This document shows, piece after piece, positions 20,146 through 29,343 of a stretch of 64,000 bases of DNA; position 1 is the first letter of the stretch; each line of letters starts with the position of its first letter. The translations under genes and the position numbers were made by a program. Where the stretch lies: contig CAVUDJ010000005.1 in NCBI GenBank assembly GCA_963740215.1, positions 1 to 64,000 of the forward strand, given 5' to 3'. Below the pieces are notes generated by a model. That model was given only the letters and a program-made list of their open reading frames with translations. It searched no databases and was not told the origin of the DNA. The stretch is from CAVVAL01 sp963740215 (GTDB lineage: Bacteria; Actinomycetota; Actinomycetes; Mycobacteriales; Cryptosporangiaceae).

Positions 20146-20799
20146 ATGGCGCGCGATACTCAGCGCGTGACCACCGAAACCGCGCAGACCCTCGACCGCG
20201 GACTACGGCTGCTGACGCTCGTCGCCGAGACTCCGGGTGGGCTCACCGTCACCGAGGCCGCCACAGCGCTGGGCGTCGGGCGCGCGGTCGTGTACCGGCT
20301 GGTCACGACGCTGGCGGGGCACGGCCTGGTGCGGCGTGACACGGAGGGGCGGATCCGGCTCGGGCTCGCAGTGATCCAGCTCGCCAGGCGCGCCCAGCCG
20401 CTGCTCGCCGAGACCGCGATCCCGGCGCTGCGGCGGCTCGCCGAGGACCTCGGCGCCACCGCACATCTCACCGTCGCCGACGCGGGCGAAGCCCTCGCAC
20501 TGGCCGTCGTCGAGCCGACCTGGACCGCGTTCCACGTGGCGTATCGCACCGGCACCCGGCACCCGCTCGACCGCGGCGCGGCCGGGCTGGCGATCCTGTC
20601 CGGACGCGCCGGCGGCGATCCGTTCGTGGCGAGCAGCGGCGAACTGCAGCAGGGCGCCCACGGTGTGGCAGCGCCGCTACCTGCGAACTCGGGCATCGAG
20701 GCAAGCGTCGGAGTGGTCTCGCTGACCGAGCTGGACGCGGCCGTCGTGGGACCCCGCGTGGTGGCCGCCGCCGACCAGATAGCCGCCGCCCTGCACTAA
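20146..20799 (+). CDS. IclR-family transcriptional regulator
   Basis: The product is 217 residues. The N-terminal winged helix has ALGVGRAVVYRLVTTLAGHG and a wing with LVRRDTEGRIRLG. The C-terminal part is a shortened IclR effector domain with LAEDLGATAHLTVADAGEAL. The effector domain lacks part of the usual length (families run 240-260). It is divergent from the secreted BNR-like gene and upstream of the transketolase-like gene, so either may be its target. Confidence 0.82.
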   Translation: MARDTQRVTTETAQTLDRGLRLLTLVAETPGGLTVTEAATALGVGRAVVYRLVTTLAGHGLVRRDTEGRIRLGLAVIQLARRAQPLLAETAIPALRRLAEDLGATAHLTVADAGEALALAVVEPTWTAFHVAYRTGTRHPLDRGAAGLAILSGRAGGDPFVASSGELQQGAHGVAAPLPANSGIEASVGVVSLTELDAAVVGPRVVAAADQIAAALH

Positions 20800-20803
20800 C
20801 CCC

Positions 20804-20861
20804 GAGTGTCGGATTCTCGGGGGTCGCGAGCCCGCGTAACCCCCAAAAATCCGACACTCGG
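20804..20861. terminator. hairpin repeat family C, copy 1
   Basis: CGAGTGTCGGATT...GGGGGT pairs with ACCCCC...AATCCGACACTCG over a 14-nt GC loop, with two mismatches. It begins 5 nt after the IclR stop and ends 11 nt before the next start. A related element is at 32069-32128. Confidence 0.55.
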
Positions 20862-20871
20862 CGGGGTTACA

Positions 20872-23211
20872 GTGACCGCCGTGGCTGACCTTGATGTTCT
20901 CGACGAGATCCAGCAGCGAGTGCTCTGGCTGGCGGTCCGCATTGTGGACGCCGCCAACCGCGAGCGGCAGACCGGCGACGGGGTGAAGGTAGGCGGACAC
21001 CAGGCGTCGTCGGCGTCTCTGGTCACGGCGATGACCGCGCTGTACTTCGCGCACCTCACCGAGCACGACCGGGTGAGCGTCAAGCCGCACGCGTCGCCGG
21101 TGTTCCACGCGATCCAATACCTGCTCGGCAACCTCGACCGCTCGTACCTGACCACGCTGCGGTCGCGCGGCGGGCTCCAGTCGTACCCGTCGCGCACCAA
21201 GGACCCGGACGAGGTCGACTTCTCGACCGGCTCGGTGGGCCTCGGACCGGCGGCGCCGCTCTTCGCCGCAGTCACCAGGCGATACGTGGACGCCCACTTC
21301 GGTGAGCGGCCGGCGTCCCGCTTCATCGCCCTTCTCGGCGACGCCGAGCTGGACGAGGGCAACATCTGGGAGGCGATCGCGGACCCGGCCACCCAGGGTC
21401 TCGGCAACGTGATGTGGATCGTCGACTTCAACCGCCAGTCGCTCGACCGCGTGGTGCCCGGCATCCGCATCGCGCAGTGGCGCGGGCAGTTCGAGGCGGC
21501 CGGCTGGCACGTGGTCGAGGTGAAGTACGGGCGGCGACTCCAGGCCGTCTTCGCGCAGCCAGGGGGCTCGGAGCTGCGGGACTGGATCGACTCGATGCCC
21601 AACGAGCGGTACCAGTCGATGTTCGCGCACACCGGCGCCGAACTGCGCAAGCGCTTCTGCGACGGGGCTCCTTCCGAGGTTCGTGCGCTGCTCGAAGCGG
21701 TGCCCGACGAGGAGCTGGCACCGCTCGTCCAGGACCTCGGCGGCCACGATCTCGGCGCCATGCTCGACGCGTACGCCGAGTGCGACGCCGCCGCCGACCG
21801 GCCCAGCGTCGTGTTCGCGTACACGGTGAAGGGTTGGGGTCTGCCGTTGGCGGGCAACCCGCGCAACCACTCCGCGCTGCTGACGGGCGATCAGATCAGC
21901 GGGTTTCGGGCCGCGACCGGCCTGAGCGCCGACACCGAGTGGGACCGCCTCGACCCCGCCACGCCGGCCGGCGCCTGGGCCGGGCAGCGGCGAGAGGAAC
22001 TGGCCCGGACGCCGCGCGAACCGTCGCTGCCGGTCACGGTTCCCGACTCGACGGGCGTACGCGCCGCGAAGCCGCTCTCGACGCAGGAGGCGTTCGGGCG
22101 GGTGCTGGTCGACCTGGCCCGCCAGCCCGACGTGGCGAAGTACCTGGTCACCACCGCGCCGGACGTCGCCACCTCGACCAACCTCGCCGGGTTCATCAAC
22201 AAGACCGGCGTGTTCCACCCGGCCGAGCTGCCGAGCTGGGGCGACGATCCGCTGCTCAAGTGGAACGAGGGCCCCTCCGGGCAGCACATCGAGCTGGGCA
22301 TCTCCGAGATGAACCTCTTCCTGCTGCTCGGGCAGCTGGGGCTCTCGTGGGATCTGTCCGGCCAGCCGCTGCTGCCGATCGGCACCGTGTACGACCCGTT
22401 CGTCTGCCGCGGCCTCGACGCGCTCATCTACGGGACGTACTCGGCATCGCGGTTCGTCGTCGCCGGCACGCCGTCCGGGGTGACGCTGGCGCCCGAGGGC
22501 GGCGCGCACCAGTCCACGATCACGGCGTCGATCGGGCTGGAGCTGCCTGGGCTCACGTTCATCGAGCCCGCGTACGCCGGTGCGCTGGACTGGCTGCTCT
22601 GCGACGCGCTCGGCCGCATCGCAGCTGGTCCTTCCGCGCCGTTGACGGCGGGACCTGTCGAGAACGGCTCGTACTACTTCCGCCTCACCACCCGTCCGCT
22701 CGACCAGGCACCGTTCGAGGCCGCAAAGGCGCGGATCGGCGAGACGATGCTGCGGCGCCAGGTGCTGGCCGGCGCTTACCGGCTGGTGGAGTCCACTGTC
22801 GACGGTCCGACGGTGTACCTGGTCGGGTCCGGCGCGGTGCTGCCCGAAGTGCTGAGCGCCGCCGAGGAGCTGGCCGAGGAGGGCGTCAAAGCGCACGTGG
22901 TCGACGTGACGTCGCTCGACCGCCTCTACTCGGCGTGGCAACGCACGCTGCGCCAGGGCGTCCGCACCGCAACCGCGCCGTCGACTGCCGGCGCGCTGCG
23001 GCAGGTGTTCGGCGACCGGGCACCGATCGTCACGGTGCACGACGCGTCGTCGCACGCGATGGCGTGGCTCGGATCGGCGCTCGGAGCACCGTGCGTGCCG
23101 CTCGGCGTCGACCAGTTCGGACAGTCGGGCACCGTGCACGAGCTGTACGAACTCCACGACCTGCTGCCCGGCAGCATCGTGAACGCCGCCCTTGCCGCCC
23201 TTTCCCTCTAG
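20872..23211 (+). CDS. transketolase-like / AceE-like thiamine-diphosphate enzyme
   Basis: The product is 779 residues. The N-terminal ThDP half has GGHQASSASLVTAMTALYF, SVKPHASPVFHAIQYLLG, FSTGSVGLG and the ThDP/metal motif from LLGDAELDEGNIWEA to VDFNRQSLD. The central pyrimidine-binding half has QHIELGISEMNLFLLLGQLG, and the C-terminal domain follows. The layout is that of homodimeric pyruvate dehydrogenase E1 (AceE) and transketolase in one chain. The substrate is not determined; family annotations vary between pyruvate dehydrogenase and transketolase-like. Two further GTG/ATG-type starts lie nearby; GTG 20872 is 11 nt after the hairpin. Confidence 0.75.
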   Translation: MTAVADLDVLDEIQQRVLWLAVRIVDAANRERQTGDGVKVGGHQASSASLVTAMTALYFAHLTEHDRVSVKPHASPVFHAIQYLLGNLDRSYLTTLRSRGGLQSYPSRTKDPDEVDFSTGSVGLGPAAPLFAAVTRRYVDAHFGERPASRFIALLGDAELDEGNIWEAIADPATQGLGNVMWIVDFNRQSLDRVVPGIRIAQWRGQFEAAGWHVVEVKYGRRLQAVFAQPGGSELRDWIDSMPNERYQSMFAHTGAELRKRFCDGAPSEVRALLEAVPDEELAPLVQDLGGHDLGAMLDAYAECDAAADRPSVVFAYTVKGWGLPLAGNPRNHSALLTGDQISGFRAATGLSADTEWDRLDPATPAGAWAGQRREELARTPREPSLPVTVPDSTGVRAAKPLSTQEAFGRVLVDLARQPDVAKYLVTTAPDVATSTNLAGFINKTGVFHPAELPSWGDDPLLKWNEGPSGQHIELGISEMNLFLLLGQLGLSWDLSGQPLLPIGTVYDPFVCRGLDALIYGTYSASRFVVAGTPSGVTLAPEGGAHQSTITASIGLELPGLTFIEPAYAGALDWLLCDALGRIAAGPSAPLTAGPVENGSYYFRLTTRPLDQAPFEAAKARIGETMLRRQVLAGAYRLVESTVDGPTVYLVGSGAVLPEVLSAAEELAEEGVKAHVVDVTSLDRLYSAWQRTLRQGVRTATAPSTAGALRQVFGDRAPIVTVHDASSHAMAWLGSALGAPCVPLGVDQFGQSGTVHELYELHDLLPGSIVNAALAALSL

Positions 23212-23275
23212 AATCTTGCGTTTGCCCCCGTTTGCTGGGTAGGCTTCTTGCCTGTCGGCCGCCTTACGATGAGGC

Positions 23276-23874
23276 ATGGAGCCACGCGAGGAGATGCCCG
23301 TGAGCGCCGAAGCAGTGCCCACGTTGCCCCCACCCCAGGGGTGGACAGTCGACGACATCGACCGGCTGCCTGAATCGGACATCCGGTACGAGCTCGTCGA
23401 CGGAGTGCCGCACGGTGGCCCCGCCACCGCTCATCCGGACATCAGACATGCCGCTCGACGGCTGGCCAATCTCCTGGAGCACGCGCCGCCCGGGGACGAC
23501 TTTCCCATCGTGGAGGCAGTCGGCGTCATCGTCGCCAAGGACCAACGGCCGATCCCCGACGTCGTCGTAGTCCGGCGACGTCACTTCGACGCAACAACTA
23601 TCCAGCCGACGCACGTAGCGCTGCGTCGCGGAGGTCGTCTCGCCGATCCACGCGTTCGGATGATCGGTTCCGCAAGCCGGCGCTGTACGCCCAGGCTGGT
23701 ATCCCTAGCTACCTTCGCGTCGAACTCGACCCGCTGCACGTGGTCGCGTACCGGCTTGATCCTGAAGGCGTCTACACCGAGTACGCGCGTGCGGCCGCCG
23801 GTGAGACCGTCCATCTCGAACTGCCGTTCCATGTCTCGTTCGACCCCGCCGTGCTGCTCAGACTCAAGCCATAG
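23276..23874 (+). pseudogene. Uma2-family (DUF820) endonuclease-like protein, frameshifted twice
   Basis: The N-terminal part shows the Uma2 pattern: RLPESDIRYELVDGVPH, HPDIRHAARRLANLLE and PIPDVVVVRRRHFD. Near 23608-23625 the frame changes to give VAEVVSP, and near 23632 it changes again to give STRSDDRFRKPALYAQAGI and the expected C-terminal LPFHVSFDPAVLLRLKP, ending at 23874. Uma2 proteins have a PD-(D/E)XK nuclease fold of unknown role and are often present in many copies. Two indels in 25 bp may be sequence errors or decay. Confidence 0.7.
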
Positions 23875-23891
23875 CTGCCTAATGTTGGGGC

Positions 23892-24290
23892 ATGCCTTCC
23901 TCTGAGACCCTTCCCGAGAGCCACGCCGATCTGTTAGAGCGCCCCCTGTTCGTGCATCTGGCCACGGTCCGCCCCGACGGAACGCCGCAGAGCAACATCA
24001 TGTGGTACGCCTGGGACGGCCAGGTCCTCCGCATGACGCACACCAAGACGCGCCAGAAGTTCCGCAACTTCGCGCACCAGCCCAAGGTGGCCCTGTCGGT
24101 GGCCGATCCCGACAACCCGTACCGCTACCTGGAGGTTCGCGGCACGGTGGGGTCCATTGAGGACGACGACGCGGAGGCGTCGTTCTACCAGGGCCTCCAG
24201 GAGCGCTACAGCCACCCGATCCCGATCAAGGACGCGGCGGTCCGGGTGATCGTCACGATCCGGCCCGAGTTGTTCGTCGCGCACGGCTGA
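23892..24290 (+). CDS. PPOX-class F420/FMN-dependent oxidoreductase
   Basis: The product is 132 residues with a split-barrel flavin-binding fold. It has FVHLATVRPDGTPQSNIMWY, LRMTHTKTRQKFRNFAHQPKVALSV and RYLEVRGTVGSIEDDD, close to the TIGR03618 F420-dependent family common in actinobacteria. The cofactor preference cannot be told from the sequence alone. A polyketide cyclase-like gene follows after 3 nt. Confidence 0.8.
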   Translation: MPSSETLPESHADLLERPLFVHLATVRPDGTPQSNIMWYAWDGQVLRMTHTKTRQKFRNFAHQPKVALSVADPDNPYRYLEVRGTVGSIEDDDAEASFYQGLQERYSHPIPIKDAAVRVIVTIRPELFVAHG

Positions 24291-24293
24291 CCC

Positions 24294-24758
24294 GTGGGCC
24301 GTATCGAGCTGGTCACCGAGATCGCGGCTCCGGTCGAGCGGGTTTACGACGCCTCGCGCGACATCGATCTGCACGTCCGGTCGACGGGCACGGTGGAACG
24401 GGCGGTCGCCGGGGTCACCAGCGGGCTGATCTCGGAAGGCGAGACGGTCACCTGGCAGGCGCTGCACTTCGGCGTGCGGTGGCGCATGACCACGCTCATC
24501 CTCAGCGAGCACCGGTACCGCTCGTTCACCGACGAGCAGGTGCGGGGTCCGTTCAGCCGCTGGCGTCACGAGCACCTGTTCGAGGCTGCTCACGGTGGCA
24601 CCAGGATGACCGACCTCGTGGAGTGGAGCGCTCCGGCCGGTCCGCTGGGCAAGCTGGTCGAACGCCTGTTCCTCGCCGACTACATGGAGGGGCTGCTCCG
24701 CACGCGGAACAGCGTGATCAAGGCTACGTGCGAACCCGGCCGACCTTTGGGACAGTGA
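24294..24758 (+). CDS. SRPBCC (START/cyclase-dehydrase-like) protein
   Basis: The product is 154 residues. It starts with IELVTEIAAPVERVYDASRD, the typical SRPBCC first strand and helix. It continues with RWRMTTLILSEHRYRSFTDE and TRMTDLVEWSAPAGPLGKLVERLF, the long C-terminal helix of the fold. The ligand is unknown. The start codon is GTG. It sits in a tight run with the PPOX gene and the acetyltransferase. Confidence 0.78.
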   Translation: MGRIELVTEIAAPVERVYDASRDIDLHVRSTGTVERAVAGVTSGLISEGETVTWQALHFGVRWRMTTLILSEHRYRSFTDEQVRGPFSRWRHEHLFEAAHGGTRMTDLVEWSAPAGPLGKLVERLFLADYMEGLLRTRNSVIKATCEPGRPLGQ

Positions 24759-24762
24759 TCCG

Positions 24763-25566
24763 GTGGGGACGTCGATAGTGCCGCCGGAGGACGAGTACCT
24801 CGCCACCGGCTGGGAGCCTGATCTGCCGCCCGAGGACTCGCTGGTCCGCCAAGCGGTGCTCGCGCACGCATCCTGGGCTACCGAGGCAGCGAGGCTCGCC
24901 GGGCGGCCGTGGCACGACGGGGACACCTGGGCGGGCGGTGCGCTGTCGGACCGCGGGCTGTTCGCGAACTGGGTGCTGCCGAAGCAGCCCGTCGACCCGA
25001 GACCGCTGCTCGACGAGGTCCACGCGGTGATCCCGGCCGGCGTGCCGTACCTGTTCGTGAGCGCGTGGCCGACACCCGACCTGCGGCCGTCCGGGCTCGG
25101 TCTGGCCGGACATCCGCCGCTGATGGCACGGTTCCCGGCGACAGTCACCGAGCCACCCGCCACGGACCTGGACATCCGCCGTATCGACTCGGTCGCCGGG
25201 CTGGCGGATGTCGAGCGCGTGCTCGTCGAGGGCTACCCGGTGCCGGAGTTGCAGCCGTTCACGCCGGGCGCGCTGCTCGCCCCCGCGATACTCGACGGAT
25301 CGACCGCCCTCTGGGTCGGGTACGACGGCGACACGCCGCTGGCCACCGCTGCCGCGCACTCGGCCGCCGGGGTGACCCTCGTCGAGAACGTCGCGGTGAT
25401 GCCGGCCGCACGAGGGCGTGGCGCGGGCGCCGCCCTCACCTGGGCCGCGACCACGCACTGGCCCGACCAGACCGCGGTCCTCATCGCGAGCGACGACGGC
25501 CAGCCCGTCTACACGCGGCTCGGCTACGAGCGCCTGGTGCGCTGGACAGTCTGGGTCAGGTCATGA
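24763..25566 (+). CDS. GNAT-family N-acetyltransferase
   Basis: The product is 267 residues. The C-terminal GNAT domain has VENVAVMPAARGRGAGAALTW, with the acetyl-CoA loop R-G-R-G-A-G, and YTRLGYERLVRWTVWV at the end. The N-terminal 130 residues are less conserved and may be a degenerate second GNAT domain. The substrate is unknown. The GTG start lies 4 nt after the preceding stop. Confidence 0.8.
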   Translation: MGTSIVPPEDEYLATGWEPDLPPEDSLVRQAVLAHASWATEAARLAGRPWHDGDTWAGGALSDRGLFANWVLPKQPVDPRPLLDEVHAVIPAGVPYLFVSAWPTPDLRPSGLGLAGHPPLMARFPATVTEPPATDLDIRRIDSVAGLADVERVLVEGYPVPELQPFTPGALLAPAILDGSTALWVGYDGDTPLATAAAHSAAGVTLVENVAVMPAARGRGAGAALTWAATTHWPDQTAVLIASDDGQPVYTRLGYERLVRWTVWVRS

Positions 25567-25568
25567 AA

Positions 25569-25612
25569 GTGGTCGCGCTTTTCCGGGCCATAGCCCGGAA
25601 AAGCGCGACCAC
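25569..25612. terminator. 20-bp perfect hairpin, repeat family D, copy 1
   Basis: GTGGTCGCGCTTTTCCGGGC (25569-25588) pairs perfectly with 25593-25612 over a CATA loop, between two convergent stops (25566 and 25621). It is almost identical to the element at 47354-47397. Confidence 0.75.
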
Positions 25613-25620
25613 AAAGCCAA

Positions 25621-27294
25621 CTAGTGCGTTACCGCGGCGTACGCGTCCACGATGCCGTGCCCGTAGAAGCCGTTGAACCGCTTCCCACCGGCGCAGAAGG
25701 CGTTGAACTCCTCCGGCCGGCCCTCGTTGGTGTACGTCTGGAGCCGCGGCTCCGGGCAGGCCGTCTTCGCGGCGGTGTGGGTGAGGATCCACTCGGTGGC
25801 CCACGGCGACAGGCCGAGGCCGCTGCGGTCCCGGTGGCCGTACTCGCTGACGATCAGCGCGGCGACACCGCTGACGTGCGGGGACGCCATCGAGGTGCCC
25901 TGCAGGTAGCCGTAGTAGCCGCACTTTCCGCTGGCGGTGCACTGCTTCTGCACACCGAGCGCCGCGCCGTCAGGCGTGATGTTGCCGTCCGGGTCGACCG
26001 AACCTTCCTCCTGCAGCACCTTCAACGGCTGCACCGACAGGATCATGTTCTCGTTGGTGCGGAACGTCGGGGTGCCGAAGCCGTCGCGGAACCAGCCGCC
26101 TGGCGCCGAAACGCTGATCTGCTCGGTGCCGTAGTTGGAGTAGTCCGCCTTCTTCTTGGACGGGCCCAGCGCGGAGACGCCGATGACGCCCGGCCCCTCG
26201 ACCGGCAGGTCGAAGCAGGTGCGGTTGTCGATCTCGCGCGGGTAGGCGCTGTCTGCCGGGAAGTTCGGGCTGGAGGCGTCGGGGCGCGGCGCGGCGAGGT
26301 CCTCGTGGTTGTTGCCGAGCGAACCCACCAGGGTGACGCCGCGCAGCCGGGCGAAGATCAGGGCTCGGGTCATCGCGGCGATGATCGTGCGCTGCTCGAG
26401 CTGCGCCTCGGCGGAGTCGGCCGGGTTGTTCAGGCAGTTGTAGAGCCACGGGTCGACGAAGAACGACATGTTCACGACGTCGATACCGGACTTGCCCGCG
26501 TGGATCAGGCCGTTGACGACCGAGTCCAGGAAGAAGTACCCGGAGTCCTGACCGACCTTGAGCTCGACCAGGCTGACGTTGGGCGCCACACCGGAGAGCC
26601 CGAAGCCGTTGGCGGCGGCGCCGATCGTGCCGGCGACGTGGCTGCCGTGGCCGCCGTCGTCGGTGCCGACCGGATCGAGGCAGCTCGCCACCTCGCACGG
26701 TCCGTCGACCTCGGGAATGTCCTTGGCGAAGTTCCGGGACAGCTTCCAGTCGAAGTTGGGGGCGATGTCCGGGTTGCTGGCGTCGATGCCGGTGTCCAGG
26801 ACGCCGACCTTGACCCGCTTGTCACCAGGCTGGACCTTGCGGGCCAGGTCCGAGCGGACCATCTTCAGGCCCCAGAGCTTGTCGTCCAGCGGGTCGAGCC
26901 GGGTGCCAGGCTTGTGACCGCTCGAACGCGCGCCACCACGGTTCTCGCGCTCCACGTTCTCGATCTTCGCCTTGTTCAGCTTCGGCGCGTACCCGATGGG
27001 CCGGGCGTGCGCGGCACCGAGCACCGCGCCGGACGCGGCGACCTTCGCGATGAAACCGGCACCGGACGCGGTGACCGTGTAACTGCCGACCTCAGCGTTG
27101 GTCGCGGTGACCGTGCCACCGGCGGCCTTGATCGCGGCGAGCGCGGCGGCGCCGCTGGCTCCTTCTTCCGCGAGAACCGTATATGTGGCCGTGCCTTCAG
27201 CCGCGGGTGCGGCAGTGGCCACGGGGGTCATCCCTCCCACTGCGAGCAACGTGGCGGCCGCCACCGCACCGGCCGATAACCGACGGACCTTCAT
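25621..27294 (-). CDS. secreted S8 (subtilisin-like) serine peptidase
   Basis: The product is 557 residues from the ATG at 27294, placed by an AGGAGG site just upstream. A further in-frame ATG overlaps that site and is rejected. A signal peptide (AGAVAAATLLAVGGM, cleavage near ATA-A) and an inhibitor_I9-like propeptide are followed by the catalytic triad: Asp in VGVLDTGID, His in GGHGSHVAGTIG and Ser in QGTSMASPHVSGVAALI. Several Cys pairs suggest disulfides. It is exported and probably self-processed. Confidence 0.9.
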   Translation of the reverse strand: MKVRRLSAGAVAAATLLAVGGMTPVATAAPAAEGTATYTVLAEEGASGAAALAAIKAAGGTVTATNAEVGSYTVTASGAGFIAKVAASGAVLGAAHARPIGYAPKLNKAKIENVERENRGGARSSGHKPGTRLDPLDDKLWGLKMVRSDLARKVQPGDKRVKVGVLDTGIDASNPDIAPNFDWKLSRNFAKDIPEVDGPCEVASCLDPVGTDDGGHGSHVAGTIGAAANGFGLSGVAPNVSLVELKVGQDSGYFFLDSVVNGLIHAGKSGIDVVNMSFFVDPWLYNCLNNPADSAEAQLEQRTIIAAMTRALIFARLRGVTLVGSLGNNHEDLAAPRPDASSPNFPADSAYPREIDNRTCFDLPVEGPGVIGVSALGPSKKKADYSNYGTEQISVSAPGGWFRDGFGTPTFRTNENMILSVQPLKVLQEEGSVDPDGNITPDGAALGVQKQCTASGKCGYYGYLQGTSMASPHVSGVAALIVSEYGHRDRSGLGLSPWATEWILTHTAAKTACPEPRLQTYTNEGRPEEFNAFCAGGKRFNGFYGHGIVDAYAAVTH

Positions 27295-27358
27295 TAGGCG
27301 CCTCCTCATCGAGAGCGACTGGCCACCTGGCCGGTCGCCGCCCGCAACCCTAGGACTC

Positions 27359-27850
27359 CTAACGAACGTTCGGGAAGGTTTTCGGGCTCTCTACAGCCGC
27401 CGTAACCAGCGGAAGTACCCGATAGGGCACCTGTGTGGACAGGGCGATCACCGTCGATGTCCGGACAATTCCCGGCACCTCTAGCACGAGGTCGATGACC
27501 CGCTGCATGTCGGCGTTAGATCGGGCGACCAGCCGGCAGAACATGTCGCCGGATCCGGTGATCGTGTACGCCTCCAGCACCTCGGCGATCTCGGCCAGGT
27601 CGGCGGCGACGGCGGCGTGACCGCGGCCCTGGCGCAGTTCCAGCGTGACGAACGCGGTCACGCCGTAGCCGATGGCTCCGGGATCGAGTTGCGGGCCGAA
27701 GCTGCGGATCACTCCGCGCGAGATCAGCCGGTCGAGCCTCGCCTGCACCGTGCCACGGGCCACGCCGAGCCGGCGCGAGCACTCCAGCACACCGATGCGC
27801 GGCTCGGCGTCGAGCAACTCCAGCAGCCGGGCGTCCAACTCGTCAATCAT
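27359..27850 (-). CDS. Lrp/AsnC-family regulator
   Basis: The product is 163 residues. The N-terminal winged helix has IGVLECSRRLGVARGTVQAR and the C-terminal RAM domain has TGSGDMFCRLVARSNADMQRVIDLVLEVPGI. It is divergent from hppD (131-bp intergenic). Family members of this type respond to amino acids, so tyrosine-dependent control of hppD is likely. Confidence 0.87.
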   Translation of the reverse strand: MIDELDARLLELLDAEPRIGVLECSRRLGVARGTVQARLDRLISRGVIRSFGPQLDPGAIGYGVTAFVTLELRQGRGHAAVAADLAEIAEVLEAYTITGSGDMFCRLVARSNADMQRVIDLVLEVPGIVRTSTVIALSTQVPYRVLPLVTAAVESPKTFPNVR

Positions 27851-27981
27851 GTACAACCTGCCCATTCATCGGCGGCTCCAGGTACCCAGACTGTACAGAT
27901 TGAGCAGCCCGAACTGGCACAGTTGCCTAGTCGCGGTGGTCCAACGATGCTGGCGGGAAGACCACCAGGGAGTGATGGCCC
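27851..27981. promoter_or_regulatory. divergent lrp-hppD control region
   Basis: The region carries two TGTACA palindromes (27852-27857 and 27892-27897) spaced by four helical turns. This is compatible with Lrp/AsnC-type binding sites. The assignment rests on position and symmetry only. Confidence 0.35.
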
Positions 27982-29142
27982 ATGACGACCATGAGCGAGA
28001 ACGTCGAGACCCTCATCGGGGCCGTAGAGCACGACATCAGCCACGACCCGTTCCCGGTCAAGGGCATGGACCACGTGCGGTTCGCCGTCGGCAACGCCAA
28101 GCAGGCCGCGCACTACTACTCCACCGCGTTCGGCATGACCTGCGTCGCCTACCGCGGCCCGGAGACCGGCCACCGCGACCACGCCGAGTACGTACTGGCC
28201 TCCGGCGCGGCCCGGTTCGTCTTCACCGGCGCGGTGCACGCGGGCACCGACCTCGGCGCGCACGTCGCGGCCCACGGCGACGGCGTCGTCGACCTCGCGC
28301 TGGAGGTGCCGGACGTCCCCCGGGCGTACGCGTACGCGATCGAGCACGGCGCCACCAGCCTGGAAGCTCCACACACGATCACCGACGAGCACGGCGAAGT
28401 CGTCGTAGCCGCCATCGCCACGTACGGCGAGACGCGGCACACGCTCGTCGACCGCTCCCGCTACACCGGCACGTTCCTGCCCGGCTTCGTCGCGCGGGGC
28501 CCCATCGTCGAGCGGCCCGAGGGTGCGCCGAAGCGGCTGTTCCAGGCGATCGACCACTGCGTCGGCAACGTCGAGCTCGGCCGGATGAACGAGTGGGTGT
28601 CGTTCTACAACAACGTCATGGGCTTCACGAACATGAAGGAGTTCGTCGGCGACGACATCGCCACCGAGTACTCCGCGCTCATGTCCAAAGTCGTCGCCAA
28701 CGGCACCCGCAAGGTGAAGTTCCCGCTCAACGAGCCGGCGCTGGGCAAGAGGAAGTCGCAGATCGACGAGTACCTCGAGTTCTACGGCGGCCCCGGCGTG
28801 CAGCACATCGCGCTGGCGACCAACGACATCGTGGCCACCGTGCGGACCATGCGCGCGGCCGGCGTCGAGTTCCTCGACACGCCCGACTCGTACTACGAGG
28901 AGCTGGGCAACTGGGTCGGCGAGACGCGCGTGCCGCTGGAGACCCTGCGTGAGCTGAAGATCCTCGCCGACCGCGACGAGGACGGCTACCTCCTGCAGAT
29001 CTTCACCAAGCCCGTCCAGGATCGCCCGACGGTGTTCTTCGAACTGATCGAGCGGCACGGCTCGCTCGGCTTCGGCAAGGGCAACTTCAAGGCGCTGTTC
29101 GAGGCGATCGAGCGAGAGCAGGCGCGGCGCGGCAATCTCTAG
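27982..29142 (+). CDS. hppD: 4-hydroxyphenylpyruvate dioxygenase
   Basis: The product is 386 residues with two VOC domains, beginning at MDHVRFAVGNAKQAAHYY and FQAIDHCVGNVELGRMNEW. The iron ligands are visible: His in IDHCVGN, His in GVQHIALATNDIV and Glu in VFFELIER. The enzyme converts 4-hydroxyphenylpyruvate to homogentisate, the substrate of the HmgA encoded at 47.4 kb. A hairpin terminator follows at 29209. Confidence 0.95.
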   Translation: MTTMSENVETLIGAVEHDISHDPFPVKGMDHVRFAVGNAKQAAHYYSTAFGMTCVAYRGPETGHRDHAEYVLASGAARFVFTGAVHAGTDLGAHVAAHGDGVVDLALEVPDVPRAYAYAIEHGATSLEAPHTITDEHGEVVVAAIATYGETRHTLVDRSRYTGTFLPGFVARGPIVERPEGAPKRLFQAIDHCVGNVELGRMNEWVSFYNNVMGFTNMKEFVGDDIATEYSALMSKVVANGTRKVKFPLNEPALGKRKSQIDEYLEFYGGPGVQHIALATNDIVATVRTMRAAGVEFLDTPDSYYEELGNWVGETRVPLETLRELKILADRDEDGYLLQIFTKPVQDRPTVFFELIERHGSLGFGKGNFKALFEAIEREQARRGNL

Positions 29143-29208
29143 GGTGTGCCTTCACAGGCTCGCCCGTAGCGAGCTGAGGCCCAGGCGGCGTCCGGCAAGG
29201 CGAAGGTG

Positions 29209-29238
29209 CACCCGGATACGTCTTCTTGTATCCGGGTG
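29209..29238 (+). terminator. hairpin downstream of hppD
   Basis: CACCCGGATAC and GTATCCGGGTG form an 11-bp perfect stem over an 8-nt loop. An outer pair CTTCACAGG (from 29151) and CCTGTGAAG (near 29291) could enclose it in a larger structure. Confidence 0.6.
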
Positions 29239-29343
29239 GGCCGACAACGCAGCCGGTCGTCGTCTGGGTCCGGCGCAGTAGGGCATGCGCCCTGTGAAGA
29301 CAGACCCTGGGGACGCGTCGCCGCCGTGCGGCAGGATGACGCC

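Noticed and set aside
20677..23427. Very long open frame (about 900 codons) antisense to the transketolase-like gene
   Set aside because: It is Arg/His/Val-rich with no domain and mirrors the codon bias of the real gene on the other strand. Similar antisense frames over 5087-6853, 25624-27279, 31784-33568, 41666-43609 and 57465-59006 were rejected for the same reason.
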